Of a stretch of DNA of 30,757 nt, positions 7,252-16,800 are shown in pieces. The notes below the pieces were generated by a model that was not told where the DNA came from, made no database searches, and saw only the letters and a program-made list of their open reading frames with translations. Position 1 is the first letter of the stretch. Every line of letters begins with the position of its first letter. Made by a program: the position numbers and the translations under genes. Origin of the DNA: Lachnospiraceae bacterium UBA1258 (GTDB lineage: Bacteria > Bacillota > Clostridia > Lachnospirales > Lachnospiraceae); assembly GCA_002308235.1 (NCBI GenBank), contig DBVS01000070.1:678-31434 (forward strand), given 5' to 3'.

Positions 7252-8556
7252 ATGATAAAGAAAAAACTTATGGCTCTTGTTGTTGCTGCCGCACTTACTC
7301 TTGCAACTGCAGGCTGCAGTGCCTCTGCCGTAACGACTTCAACGGGAGTTTCGGCAAGCAATACCGTTAGCACCGACAGTTCGTCCGACAAGACTTCGGT
7401 TTCTTTGTCCGTAAGCAGTGCAAGCGTATCCGCAAGCACGAGCACATCCGCGAGCACATCAGCGTCTGCTTCGGCCGGCAGCACCTCGGCCTCGACAAAA
7501 GATACAGACGAAGGAGACACTAAGGTGTACGAAAGAACCAAAGTATTTGATATGTTTTCAGAAATGACCGTGGGCTGGAATTTAGGAAATACCATGGACG
7601 CATTCGGCGCCGGCAACAGCTTAAGGTCCGAGACCTACTGGGGAAATCCCAAGACCGAAAAGGCACTTTTCGAATTTTTGAAGAATAACGGTTTTAATAC
7701 CGTAAGAATTCCCGTGACCTGGGCCGAGCATACCGGCAAAGCCCCGGATTACACCATAAATTCCGAATGGATGGGCAGAGTCAGGGAGATCGTGGATTAT
7801 GCCATGGATCTTGACATGTTCGTTATCTTAAATACCCATCACGAGACGGAATACTGGCTTAAGACCGACGTAAAGAACAAGGACGCCGTAAAGGAAGAAC
7901 TTACGGCCATCTGGGCACAGATTGCCGAGACCTTCAAGGATTACGGCGACAAGCTCATTTTCGAAGGCATGAACGAGCCCAGACTCAGGGGCAGCGCCAA
8001 AGAATGGAGCGGCGGTACCGTTGACGAAAGACAGATGATAAATGAGCTGAATATGGCCTTTGTGGATACTGTCAGAGAGAGCGGCGGAAACAATGCAGAA
8101 AGAGTGCTTATCCTCTGCACCTACGGACACAGCGCAGATGCTCAGGCCATAAAGGATCTTCAGATCCCCAAGGATGACAACATTGCCGTAGCGGTTCATA
8201 TGTATACACCCTATTTCTTCACCTATGTGGCCGACGGCTCTTATTCAAACTGGGACGGCAGCCATAAGCAGGAGATAGCCGATGCGGTGAAGAGCGTAAA
8301 GAAATATCTTCTCGATAACAACGTACCGGTCATCATCACCGAGACGGGTACCCAGTTTAAGGAAAACACCGCCGATATCGTCAAGTGGATCGACGATTAT
8401 TTCGGCATCATGGACGAAAACGGGATCAAGTGCGTTATCTGGGATAACGGCATTTTCCGTGCTTCGGGAGAAAACTTCGGTGTCGTGGACAGAAGAGCCC
8501 TTTCTTTTTACGACGAGACCATCGCAAGGGCATACACAGACAGATACAAAAAATAA
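7252..8556 (+). CDS. GH5 family cellulase (endo-1,4-beta-glucanase), lipoprotein
   Basis: The protein hydrolyses internal beta-1,4-glucan bonds, probably at the outer face of the membrane. Its 434 residues start with a lipoprotein signal ('LTLATAGC', predicted lipid anchor at Cys22). A Ser/Thr/Ala-rich linker runs to about residue 85. The GH5 barrel follows (about 95-430): 'GWNLGNTMDAFG', 'FNTVRIPVTWAEH', 'VILNTHHE', acid/base E242 in 'GMNEPR', 'AVHMYTPYFFTY', nucleophile E364 in 'IITETGTQ' and 'CVIWDNG'. No carbohydrate-binding module is attached; the linker may simply span the wall. A good ribosome site (ACAGGAGGA) precedes the ATG. Substrate range (cellulose, mixed-linkage glucan, xyloglucan) is not determined by sequence alone. 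Confidence 0.92.
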   Translation: MIKKKLMALVVAAALTLATAGCSASAVTTSTGVSASNTVSTDSSSDKTSVSLSVSSASVSASTSTSASTSASASAGSTSASTKDTDEGDTKVYERTKVFDMFSEMTVGWNLGNTMDAFGAGNSLRSETYWGNPKTEKALFEFLKNNGFNTVRIPVTWAEHTGKAPDYTINSEWMGRVREIVDYAMDLDMFVILNTHHETEYWLKTDVKNKDAVKEELTAIWAQIAETFKDYGDKLIFEGMNEPRLRGSAKEWSGGTVDERQMINELNMAFVDTVRESGGNNAERVLILCTYGHSADAQAIKDLQIPKDDNIAVAVHMYTPYFFTYVADGSYSNWDGSHKQEIADAVKSVKKYLLDNNVPVIITETGTQFKENTADIVKWIDDYFGIMDENGIKCVIWDNGIFRASGENFGVVDRRALSFYDETIARAYTDRYKK

Positions 8557-8573
8557 CCGGTAGGAAGAGTTAA

Positions 8574-9014
8574 ATGAGCAAAGTCGGCAGAGGCGTAAGA
8601 AAAACATTGTACTTCATAGCAGGCATCTGTGCCCTTGCTTCGGCAATTATCCTGATCTATTCGATAATGGCGAAGGATGCGGATCTGACGGATGAGGATA
8701 TTTCTGCGCCTTCGATTTCGGTTGAAGATGTTGATGTCGCCGCCAAGATCGCACAGGTTAACGGAAATGATTTTTGGGACAAAGCAGAGCAGTACCTCAA
8801 GGGAATAATCGGTGACAAGGCCGGTGAGGTGATCGACGATATTATCGGTTCGGGCGGATTAAAGACCGCATCATGGCCGGACATCGAGTGGGAAGAGAAT
8901 GCGGAAGCCTACAGAGAATTCAAGAAAATTGTGGATTATCTGAACGAACAGGCCAGGAAATCCGCTTCCGGAAATTCGGCCTCGGGAAACTCGGCATCGG
9001 GGAATAACAGGTAA
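8574..9014 (+). CDS. Small single-span membrane protein with C-terminal SASGN repeats
   Basis: This 146-residue protein of unknown function has one membrane segment near the N-terminus (about 10-29, 'TLYFIAGICALASAIILIYS') and an acidic external region. It ends in three near-perfect copies of SASGN before the last residues. The ribosome site GGAAGAG lies just upstream, 17 bases after the cellulase stop, so it is cotranscribed. The repeated Ser/Gly tail resembles a flexible spacer and the underlying 15-base DNA repeats could vary in number. I recognise no domain. A role at the cell surface next to the cellulase is guilt by association only. Confidence 0.75.
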   Translation: MSKVGRGVRKTLYFIAGICALASAIILIYSIMAKDADLTDEDISAPSISVEDVDVAAKIAQVNGNDFWDKAEQYLKGIIGDKAGEVIDDIIGSGGLKTASWPDIEWEENAEAYREFKKIVDYLNEQARKSASGNSASGNSASGNNR

Positions 9015-9032
9015 ATATTTCGAGATATAGTA

Positions 9033-9061
9033 TTGAAAACTACGTCATGTAGTGTTATAAT
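9033..9061 (+). promoter_or_regulatory. Promoter of the hemolysin III-like gene, with a palindrome in its spacer
   Basis: TTGAAA (9033-9038), a 17-base spacer and TATAAT (9056-9061) form a strong sigma-A promoter. The spacer contains the dyad ACTAC-N5-GTAGT (9039-9053), a possible operator. Transcription would begin near 9068, so the ATG at 9068 cannot carry a ribosome site and the start at 9140 is preferred. Confidence 0.85.
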
Positions 9062-9139
9062 CATTTCATGAAGAGAGTACAGGTTCTTCTGTCGGGTATC
9101 CGGCATAAGGACCTTTTCTTTTTCAGACAGGAGGTGCAC

Positions 9140-9817
9140 ATGACGAGAACAAGATTAGCCGAGAGAAAACTTCCGGATTATACCAAAGGCGAAGAGATCA
9201 CAAATATGGTAACCCACATTACGGGAGGCGCCTTCGGAATAGTGGCCCTGGTGCTGTGTGTGGTATTTTCAGCCATCAAAGGAGATGCATTTCTGGTGGT
9301 GGGAAGCGCGATATACGGAACGTCGTTGATATTGCTTTATACCATGTCAAGCGTTTATCACGGACTTCGACCCAACATGGGAAAGAAAGTCATGCAGGTC
9401 ATAGATCACTGCACCATCTATTTTCTCATAGGCGGCACCTATACACCCATTGTCATCGGCGGTATCAGAAAAGTTGACCCCGTTGTTTCGTGGATAGTTT
9501 TCGGTGTGGTTTGGGGAGCCTGCATCACGGCAGCAGTCTTTACGGCAATCGACCTAAAGAAATATGCTCGCCTTTCCATGGCCTGCTACATCGGAGCGGG
9601 CTGGAGCATTATATTTGCACTGAAGCCTACACTTGAGGCTCTCACACCCGGGGGTTTCCTGTGGGTTCTTGCAGGTGGCATAGCCTATACTGTCGGAGCG
9701 GTTCTTTACGGCATCGGAAAGAAGCACCGCTACATGCATTCGGTTTTCCATGTGTTTGTTCTTTTAGGCTCAGCCTTCCAGTTTATCGGCGTGTTTGTAT
9801 ACCTGATATTAAAGTGA
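9140..9817 (+). CDS. Hemolysin III / TrhA (PAQR-like) family membrane protein
   Basis: The 225-residue integral membrane protein has about seven hydrophobic segments. It carries the family's conserved histidine-bearing motifs: 'EEITNMVTHITGGAFG', 'SSVYHGLRP' and 'HRYMHSVFHVFVLLGSAFQF'. Relatives are called hemolysin III or TrhA and have been linked to membrane-lipid or fluidity homeostasis; true haemolysis is doubtful. I chose ATG 9140 over the longer frame at 9068 because AGGAGG lies 6 bases before it and the promoter puts the transcript start at about 9068. It has its own promoter and terminator, so it is a single-gene unit. Confidence 0.92.
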   Translation: MTRTRLAERKLPDYTKGEEITNMVTHITGGAFGIVALVLCVVFSAIKGDAFLVVGSAIYGTSLILLYTMSSVYHGLRPNMGKKVMQVIDHCTIYFLIGGTYTPIVIGGIRKVDPVVSWIVFGVVWGACITAAVFTAIDLKKYARLSMACYIGAGWSIIFALKPTLEALTPGGFLWVLAGGIAYTVGAVLYGIGKKHRYMHSVFHVFVLLGSAFQFIGVFVYLILK

Positions 9818-9822
9818 TCGCC

Positions 9823-9848
9823 ATGCACCCTCCGGGGTGCATTTTTTT
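9823..9848 (+). terminator. Intrinsic terminator of the hemolysin III-like gene
   Basis: ATGCACCC (9823-9830), the loop TCCG and GGGTGCAT (9835-9842) form a perfect stem followed by seven Ts. It lies 5 bases after the stop codon. Confidence 0.93.
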
Positions 9849-9874
9849 GCCTCAAATCCGCCTATAATCGGCAT

Positions 9875-9904
9875 TTGACATCCCTCACAGGCGGGGTGTA
9901 GAAT
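9875..9904 (+). promoter_or_regulatory. Promoter of the 9933 gene
   Basis: TTGACA (9875-9880), an 18-base spacer and TAGAAT (9899-9904) are a good sigma-A match. It would start a short leader ahead of the ribosome site AGAAAGGCGG. Confidence 0.75.
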
Positions 9905-9932
9905 TAAATGGCGTAAGAAAGGCGGACATTTT

Positions 9933-10628
9933 ATGATAATAAGACGCGAATACAGGGGATGCTTCAAAGGGGCGATCGATGGGGAATCTTTCGAGAAGGC
10001 TTTAAAGGCGGCATCCGCGAGAGCGCGGGAAGAGATAGACGGGGGAAAGCTCGTGGAACTGTGCCTGTACAGACATGAATCCATGTGCTTTCTTTATGTG
10101 GAGACTGTCGAAACTGCGGAGAGCGAGGCTCATGCCCTTAGAAATCAACCGCCCGAGGAACTTCGCCCGGAGAACCTTTTAAAGGACCTGACTCCGTTTC
10201 TGGTGAGCCGGCCGGAAGTGACCGATGGGTCACCGTGGTCATATATGTACCCCGTGTACTATCAGCAAAGAGACATAAAGGATCTTGATGAATGGCTCAA
10301 AGAACGGAATCCGTCCAAAACAAGGGTCGGTCGCATTGCCTTTCTTTTTCCGGATACGCTGCCGGATTATGTCAGATGGCACAGGGCGCTGACGGAGGAG
10401 GGACTGTTAAAGGGAGACAAATATCAGTACATTTCTCTCCATGAAAATGTACTGTTTTCCTACTATGAGGAGCCGAGAAACAATGTAAGCATCCTTAAAA
10501 GCGATGAAGAGTCAAAGGTAATCGACGGGTGGCTAAAACTCGATCCCGGAAGCCGTTTTGACATTGAGAAAACGAACGGTAACCATTTTCTGCCCATCGA
10601 ACCACTGATCATGGAATACTTGAAATAA
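9933..10628 (+). CDS. Hypothetical protein, 231 residues
   Basis: I do not recognise this soluble protein: it has no signal peptide, membrane segment or known catalytic motif. It looks like two similar alpha/beta halves. The second half (about 105-225) contains 'YMYPVYYQQRDIKDLDEWLK' and 'YVRWHRALTEEGLLKGDKYQYISLHENVLFSYYEEP', which reads like a small dimeric ferredoxin-like fold in which strands carry aromatic residues. That fold guess is inference. The ribosome site AAGGCGG precedes the ATG and a clear promoter lies upstream. The shikimate kinase gene follows after 14 bases, so the two are probably cotranscribed, but the pairing does not reveal a function. Confidence 0.75.
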   Translation: MIIRREYRGCFKGAIDGESFEKALKAASARAREEIDGGKLVELCLYRHESMCFLYVETVETAESEAHALRNQPPEELRPENLLKDLTPFLVSRPEVTDGSPWSYMYPVYYQQRDIKDLDEWLKERNPSKTRVGRIAFLFPDTLPDYVRWHRALTEEGLLKGDKYQYISLHENVLFSYYEEPRNNVSILKSDEESKVIDGWLKLDPGSRFDIEKTNGNHFLPIEPLIMEYLK

Positions 10629-10642
10629 AGGAATTTTGAAGC

Positions 10643-11140
10643 ATGAAGAACAACATAGTTTTGATAGGAATGCCGGGAGTCGGCAAGAGCACGGTGGGGG
10701 TCATCCTGGCAAAGATCTTAGGCTACAGCTTCGTGGATTCGGACCTGGTGATCCAGGAAAGGACCGGCAAGCTTTTGCGTGAGATTATAGAAGAGAAGGG
10801 CGTGGACGGATTTATAGAGGTCGAAAGTGACGTGCTTTCTTCGTTAAATCCCGAAAAAACCGTCATTGCCACCGGCGGAAGCGCAGTTTACGGAGCCGGG
10901 GCAATGGCACATTTAAAGGAGATTGGGACAGTAGTATATCTTTCGATTTCATTTGCGGACCTTGAAAAGCGTTTAAGCGATATCAAAAGCAGAGGGGTCG
11001 TTCTGAGAGAGGGCCAGACCCTTAGAGATATTTACGAAGAAAGGATCCTTCTTTACGAGAAATACGCAGACCTGACGGTAGAAGAAAACGGCGACACAGT
11101 GGAAGACACGGTGGAAGCCATAACAAAAGGAGTTATGTAA
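10643..11140 (+). CDS. aroK: Shikimate kinase
   Basis: This enzyme phosphorylates shikimate with ATP in the chorismate pathway to aromatic amino acids. The 165-residue protein has the P-loop 'GMPGVGKST' (residues 9-17), the shikimate-binding 'FVDSD' (about 30-34) and 'ATGGSAVYGAGAM' (about 75-87). Its lid region is around 'SRGVVLREGQTLRDIYEER'. Length is typical. It lacks fused partners, and no other aro genes lie nearby, so it is a scattered pathway gene. The stop codon lies within the loop of the terminator that ends the transcript. Confidence 0.92.
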   Translation: MKNNIVLIGMPGVGKSTVGVILAKILGYSFVDSDLVIQERTGKLLREIIEEKGVDGFIEVESDVLSSLNPEKTVIATGGSAVYGAGAMAHLKEIGTVVYLSISFADLEKRLSDIKSRGVVLREGQTLRDIYEERILLYEKYADLTVEENGDTVEDTVEAITKGVM

Positions 11141-11157
11141 ACCATAACTCCTTTTTT
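11125..11157 (+). terminator. Terminator overlapping the end of aroK
   Basis: GGAGTTATG (11129-11137) pairs with CATAACTCC (11143-11151) around a 5-base loop. Four preceding As extend the stem into the six-T run. The aroK stop is in the loop. The A-run on the left also makes it a weaker terminator for the minus-strand aldehyde dehydrogenase transcript. Confidence 0.92.
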
Positions 11158-11178
11158 GTTGCATTAAGCAAATCATCT

Positions 11179-12597
11179 TTATTTTTCAAATTTCTTTACA
11201 AGTTTAAACTTATTGTATTTTGCACCCTCATAGGGATGTTCTCTGAGACTTAAGTTAAACTTCGTCGAGCCCGTAAGCACGGTCTGGGGGTGCGTAAATT
11301 CCCTGAAGCCCCATTCACCGTGGTAAGCACCCAGACCCGAATGACCGACGCCGTTAAAGGGCACATTCTTTACCATGATCTGCAGGCAGACTTCGTTTAT
11401 GCAACCTCCGCCAAATTGCATGGTTGACATAACTCTGTCGGCCCACCTTTTGTTTTTGGTAAACACATACAGCGAAAGCCCGTGCTCGCGCTCGGAGATT
11501 GTCTTAAGGAGCTCATCGACTTTATCATCGTCGTACGGAACTATCGGAAGGAGCGGGCAGAAGAGCTCGTGAAGCACGATGGGCTCATGGGTCGTAACGG
11601 GATAGATCAAAGTGGGCGAGTAGCGACGGCTTTCCCTGTCGCCTTCACCTCCGAAAACGATCCTGTCTCTGTATTCATCAGCCTCTGCGGCACACTTGTC
11701 AAAGGCCGCCGTGCTTACGAGGCATGAATATTCGGGATTTAGATAAGGCTTTTCACCCAGCTGCGAAACGATCGCTTCTTTGAGAGCCTTAACGAAATCA
11801 TCGGCAATTTCCCTTGCAACCGCCACCTGATTAATGTTTATGCAGATCTGACCGCTGTTGCATATCTTGAAAAAGGCTATTTTCCGGGCAGCGTCCTTTA
11901 TATTCGCATCCTTGCGGACGATACACCAGTTTCCGGTTTCGCCTCCCAGTTCCAATGCGGTGGAAGTAAGGTTATCAGCGGCCATTTTAAGCACATGTAC
12001 GCCGACTTTCGGAGAACCTGTGTAGAAGATCTTGTCAAATCGCTGAGACAGGCACATATCCGCCACATCGTGGCCCCCGTCCACCACAGTGATGTATGAA
12101 GGGTCGAAAGCGTCCCTCACGATTTCCGAAATGACTCTCGTGCAGTTCTTTGTCTTGGAGCTTGTCTTAATTACGGCAGTGTTTCCGCCGGCGATGGCAG
12201 CTGTCAAAACTCCGAAGGTAAGAAGAAACGGAAAGTTGAAGGGGCTTATTATGAGAGATACACCGTAGGGCATCTTGTAAACCTTCGTAAAGATACTCGG
12301 AAAGCACATGATCCCACTGAAATGCCGTTCAGGTCTTGCCCATTTCCTGATTCCGTGAAGAGCCTCGTTTATTTCGGTGATTATGGTTCCTACGTCGCAG
12401 AAGTAGGCTTCCAGCGCGTGACGCCCGAGATCTGAGTGCAGGGCATCTGTCATGTCGGCTTCGTGCTTTTTAACGGCGTTTCTTAACTTCTTTAACTGTT
12501 CAATCCTGAAATTTACATCGAGAGTGGCGTTTGAATTGAAGAATTCGCGCTGCTTTCTGACGATCTCTTCAATTTTTGCGTTCATATCGTTTTCCAT
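11179..12597 (-). CDS. Aldehyde dehydrogenase family protein
   Basis: This enzyme oxidises an aldehyde to the acid (or the reverse) with NAD(P). The 472-residue protein, numbered from the chosen start, has 'ISPFNFPFLLTFGVLTAAIAGGN', general base E216 in 'ALELGGETGNW' and catalytic C252 in 'GQIC'. Length and lack of extensions fit the class-3-like, YwdH-type branch. A longer frame would begin at a TTG at 12621. ATG at 12597 is preferred because AAAGAAAGG sits just before it. It lies 20 bases after the GH43 gene on the same strand and is probably cotranscribed with it, though an aldehyde dehydrogenase has no obvious link to GH43. The substrate cannot be told. Confidence 0.9.
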   Translation of the reverse strand: MENDMNAKIEEIVRKQREFFNSNATLDVNFRIEQLKKLRNAVKKHEADMTDALHSDLGRHALEAYFCDVGTIITEINEALHGIRKWARPERHFSGIMCFPSIFTKVYKMPYGVSLIISPFNFPFLLTFGVLTAAIAGGNTAVIKTSSKTKNCTRVISEIVRDAFDPSYITVVDGGHDVADMCLSQRFDKIFYTGSPKVGVHVLKMAADNLTSTALELGGETGNWCIVRKDANIKDAARKIAFFKICNSGQICININQVAVAREIADDFVKALKEAIVSQLGEKPYLNPEYSCLVSTAAFDKCAAEADEYRDRIVFGGEGDRESRRYSPTLIYPVTTHEPIVLHELFCPLLPIVPYDDDKVDELLKTISEREHGLSLYVFTKNKRWADRVMSTMQFGGGCINEVCLQIMVKNVPFNGVGHSGLGAYHGEWGFREFTHPQTVLTGSTKFNLSLREHPYEGAKYNKFKLVKKFEK

Positions 12598-12617
12598 GGT
12601 TATGCCTTTCTTTATCG

Positions 12618-13652
12618 TCAACAGTTTGATCTCGGGTCCTCCGAGAAAACATATTCATCCATCAACGGTACATTATAGCGCCAGTTTACTGCGGCGCCTC
12701 CCGCGTGGTCGTACCAGTTCCCGGTGACCTCGTTCCGGATCTTTATGGTTTCTTTTGTTTCTTCCATCTCAAAAAGCAGGATCCGCTTCTTCATATGGTC
12801 GTTGGGGCAGTGCATGGACATCATGAGTCTGCCGCCAAAACTGCGAAACAGCATGGCATGTCCGCCGTCCAATGCATAGAGCGGTATTTCGTCCTGGATC
12901 CAAGGCCCTGTGACCCTTCCGGATTGTGACCTTGCGATACCTACGGTGTAGCCGCCGCGTTCCGAGAAACTCGACCAGAGCATTATAAGCTTTCCACCCG
13001 GCAAATGATAAAGAAAGGGTCCGTCGGTAACAAGCCCGCCATCCGCAGTGGCATGTCCCCTCCAGGGCGCATCGGAGGCTCTGAAGAGTATTACGGGGTC
13101 ACCCGTGGCTTCGCTTAAAGAGTCATTCAGGGGAATCGCGCAGATCTGTCCGTCGTAAACCTGAAGCCATTCGTGGCAGAAGACCATCCAGGGTTTTCCT
13201 TTAAAATCCACGTACAAAGTGCCGTCGAGACAGTGCCAGCCTTCGGGAGTTACCGGACGGTCATTGACCGGAAGGAAGGGTCCTTCGGGGGAATCGGATG
13301 AAAGGCAAAGGCAGCCTCTTACACAGCCGTCGGCTCTGAAAGAGGAGATAAGATAGTATTTACCTTTCCATTCGTGAACTTCCGGTGCCCAGTAATCCTT
13401 ATCGTAGGGGAAATCCCCTTTTCTGAAGCACACCTTCGGCACAGACCAGTGAATGAGATCCGGTGATTTGATCACATAGAAACAGGGCTCATCCGTATAG
13501 ACTTCCGGAAAACGTTTTTTGTCCACAAACTGAACGTAGGTGTAGTACATTCCGGTTTTTGAATCCGCCAGTATAAAGGGATCGCTTATATGGACGTCCC
13601 GGATATTGTAGGGAAATCCCGGAATTTCACGGTCTTTGATGATACTGCTCAT
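12618..13652 (-). CDS. GH43 family glycoside hydrolase, cytosolic
   Basis: The 344-residue five-bladed beta-propeller enzyme probably removes arabinose or xylose units from plant oligosaccharides. Candidate active-site residues are D24 ('HISDPF') as base, D143 ('CLDGTLY') as modulator and E161 ('VFCHEW') as acid. 'DYWAPEVHEWKGKYYL' (about 86-101) is the usual second-blade motif. There is no signal peptide, so it acts on imported oligosaccharides. I moved the start from an upstream in-frame codon at 13688 to the ATG at 13652, which has AAGGAG seven bases before it. It diverges from the HD-GYP sensor gene and is followed by the aldehyde dehydrogenase. Exact substrate is open. Confidence 0.88.
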   Translation of the reverse strand: MSSIIKDREIPGFPYNIRDVHISDPFILADSKTGMYYTYVQFVDKKRFPEVYTDEPCFYVIKSPDLIHWSVPKVCFRKGDFPYDKDYWAPEVHEWKGKYYLISSFRADGCVRGCLCLSSDSPEGPFLPVNDRPVTPEGWHCLDGTLYVDFKGKPWMVFCHEWLQVYDGQICAIPLNDSLSEATGDPVILFRASDAPWRGHATADGGLVTDGPFLYHLPGGKLIMLWSSFSERGGYTVGIARSQSGRVTGPWIQDEIPLYALDGGHAMLFRSFGGRLMMSMHCPNDHMKKRILLFEMEETKETIKIRNEVTGNWYDHAGGAAVNWRYNVPLMDEYVFSEDPRSNC

Positions 13653-13826
13653 GTTTATTCTCCTTGTTACACACAATTGCTTTGTCAAAATAATATACTG
13701 TTAAGTTATCATTTTTTTGATTTTTCTTCAAGATTTCGTTTGCTTTCCGTTAATTCGAAAATCATATTATATTTAAGTGGTATTTTGGGCTTTTGTGAGA
13801 ATCAGGGTTTGTTAAGGGTGGAAAAG

Positions 13827-16800
13827 ATGAAAAAGAAAAGGGTTTTAAGTCTTGCGGCTGTTATGGTCGCATTGACACTTGCTTTTTCCGTTATTCCCGC
13901 AAAAAGCTATGCGGCAACGGAAAAAAGGGATGTTTTGGGGGAAGGAACAGACTACACGGCCATCGTGTACGATTCTTCAAACGGTCTTCCTACGTCTGAG
14001 GCGAACGCCATCGTGCAAAGTTCAGACGGCTTTATCTGGATAGGCGGCTACAGCGGCTTTATCAGATACGACGGGACCAATTTCTATCGTTTCGATTCTT
14101 CGGTGGGCATCTCCAGCGTCTTCAGCCTCTACGTCGATTCCAAGGACAGAATCTGGATAGGCACCAATGAGAACGGTGTGGCTTACTACGATCACGGAAC
14201 CATCAAGGTTTACGGCAGAGTAGAGGGATTAAAATCTAACTCGATCCGCGCCATTACCGAGGACAAAGAAGGAAACATTCTCGTAGCTACCACCCAGGGT
14301 CTTGCCTACATCGGAAAAGATGACATGGCTCTTCATGTCATAGACGATCCACAGGTCAATCTTGAATATTTAACGGATCTGCAGAAGGATTCAGAGGGAA
14401 ATGTCTACGGACTTACTTCCGCGGGTGCTGTTTTTGTGGTTGAAAATCTCAGGCTTTCAGCCTTTTATCCGCCCGAAAACTTCGGTGAATCCCTGATCAA
14501 CTCGATCTATCCCGATCCCGACAATCCGGGAAATCTGTATCTGGGAAACATGGATTCTTCGATTCTTTTGGCAGATACGAAGGACATGAGCATCAAAAAA
14601 GAATACAGCGCCGCACCTCAAAAGAACATCAATGCCCTTTTGAAGCGCAACGGTAAGCTCTGGGTTGCGGCCACCAACGGCATAGGTTTCTTTGACGAAT
14701 ACTATCGATACACCGAGCTTTCCGATGTTTCCATGAACAATTCCGTGGGAAATATCATGACGGACCATGAAAACAATATGTGGTTTACCTCCACCAGACA
14801 GGGTGTGTTGAAGATAGTTCCCGACCGTTTTACGGATTTAAGAAAACTAACGGGTTATGATCCCGTTGTGGTAAATTCCACCTGCATAAACGGGGCGAAC
14901 CTCTACACCGCCACCGACAAGGGCCTTATCATTTCAACCCTCGACGGAAACAGACTGGTGACCAACGAGCTTACGGAATACCTTAAGGGCGTCAGGATCC
15001 GTTGCATCAAAAACGACAGGGACGGGAATCTTTGGCTCTGCACCCACGGGGATACGGGCTTTGTCTGCTACAATCCCATGACAAAGCAGATAACGAGCTA
15101 TAACGAGGACAACGGCCTTGACAGTGCCAGAGTCAGAGCCTGCATGCAGCGTGCGGACGGAAGCATGGCGGCTGCAACCGGTAACGGACTTTTCATCATA
15201 AAGGACGGCAAGGTTACCGAGCATTACGGCCAGGAAAACGGCGTGACCAGCGTGGAGATCCTTTCCGTGGAAGAGGGCCCCGACGGAAAGCTCTATCTTG
15301 GCAGTGACGGCGGCGGAATCTACGTGATAGACGGCACCAAGGTATTGAGACTCGGTGCGGGAGACGGCCTTACCAGTGAAGTCGTAATGCGTATCAAATG
15401 GGATCCGGAGCGGGAACTTTTCTGGCTCATTACCTCGAATTCCATTGAGTACATGAAGGACGGAAAGATTACCGCAGTCACCAATTTCCCCTACTCAAAC
15501 AACTATGACATTTACTTTGATGCTTATGACGGAGCCTGGGTACTTTCCTCAAACGGTATTTATATTACAAAAGCCTCACAGCTGCTTGAAGACAAGAACA
15601 TCGAATACACCTTTTACAATACCCGGAGCGGTCTTCCCTATGTTGCCACAGGTAACTCAAGGAGCTATATAACAGAGGACGGAAAACTCTATATTTCGGG
15701 AACCACGGGAGTCTGTCTCGTGGACATCAACTCCACCTTCGGAAATGAGGAACTGGTGAAACTGGTAATCCCTTCCGTAAGCGTGGATGACAGACCAATG
15801 ACGGTCACAAACGGCGGAAGCGTTTTCCTTCCTGCAGGGAGCAAACGCGTGGACATCAACGCCTACGCCATTACCTACGGCCTTTCAAATCCCCGGATCA
15901 GCTACATGCTTGAGGGCTTTGACAGAGAACCCGTGCTTACCACCAAACAGGACTTAAAGACCGTAAGCTACACCAATCTCGACGGCGGGAAATATGTCTT
16001 CAGGCTGAACGTGATAAACAACATCACGGGTGAGGTCGAGCGAAGCGTCTTTATAAACATCACAAAGGAACGCTCCGCATACGAAAGCATCTGGTTCTGG
16101 TTCATTCTTGTTGCCGTGGTAGTAAGCGTCATCGCGGTCATGATGTTCAGGTACTTCAAGAAAAAGACCCAGATCCTCATGAAGAAGCAGGCTGAAAGCC
16201 AGAAGTTCATCGACGAGATCATACATACCCTTGCCAAGTGTATCGATATGAGAGACACCATGAACCGGGGCCACTCCTTCAGAGTTGCGATCTACACGAA
16301 GATGCTTGCCAAGAAACTTGCGGAAAAGCGAGGCTACTCAAAGGAGCAGATAGACGAGTTTTACAACGTAGCCCTTCTTCATGACATCGGAAAACTGAGT
16401 ATTCCCGATGTGATACTTAATAAACCCGAGCGCCTTAATGACGAAGAATATGCTGTAATGAAGACCCACGCCATAAAAGGCGCCGAGATCTTAAAGGACG
16501 TTAAGATCGTAAAAGACCTGGCATACGGTGCCGGATATCACCACGAGAGAATGGACGGCAAGGGCTATCCCAACGGCTTAAAGGGAGGCGAAATTCCCGA
16601 GGTCGCGCGTATCATCGCAGTTGCGGACACCTTTGACGCCATGTATTCAACAAGACCTTACAGAAAGATCCTGGATCTTAACGTGGTTATCGAAGAGATC
16701 AAGCGGATACGCGGAAGCCAGCTGGAAGAGGATGTGGTGGATGCGCTCCTTGAACTTGCGGCGGAGGGCAAGATAGACAAAGAAAAGATTGACGCCGCCG

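Noticed and set aside
8958..9011. Tandem 15-base repeats resembling a short repeat array
   Set aside because: The repeats are in frame and encode SASGN units at the C-terminus of a membrane protein; there are no spacers, so this is not a CRISPR array.
13590..13826. Extended N-terminus for the HD-GYP sensor
   Set aside because: The extension overlaps the divergent GH43 start and promoter region, while the ATG at 13827 has a ribosome site and is followed at once by a signal peptide.
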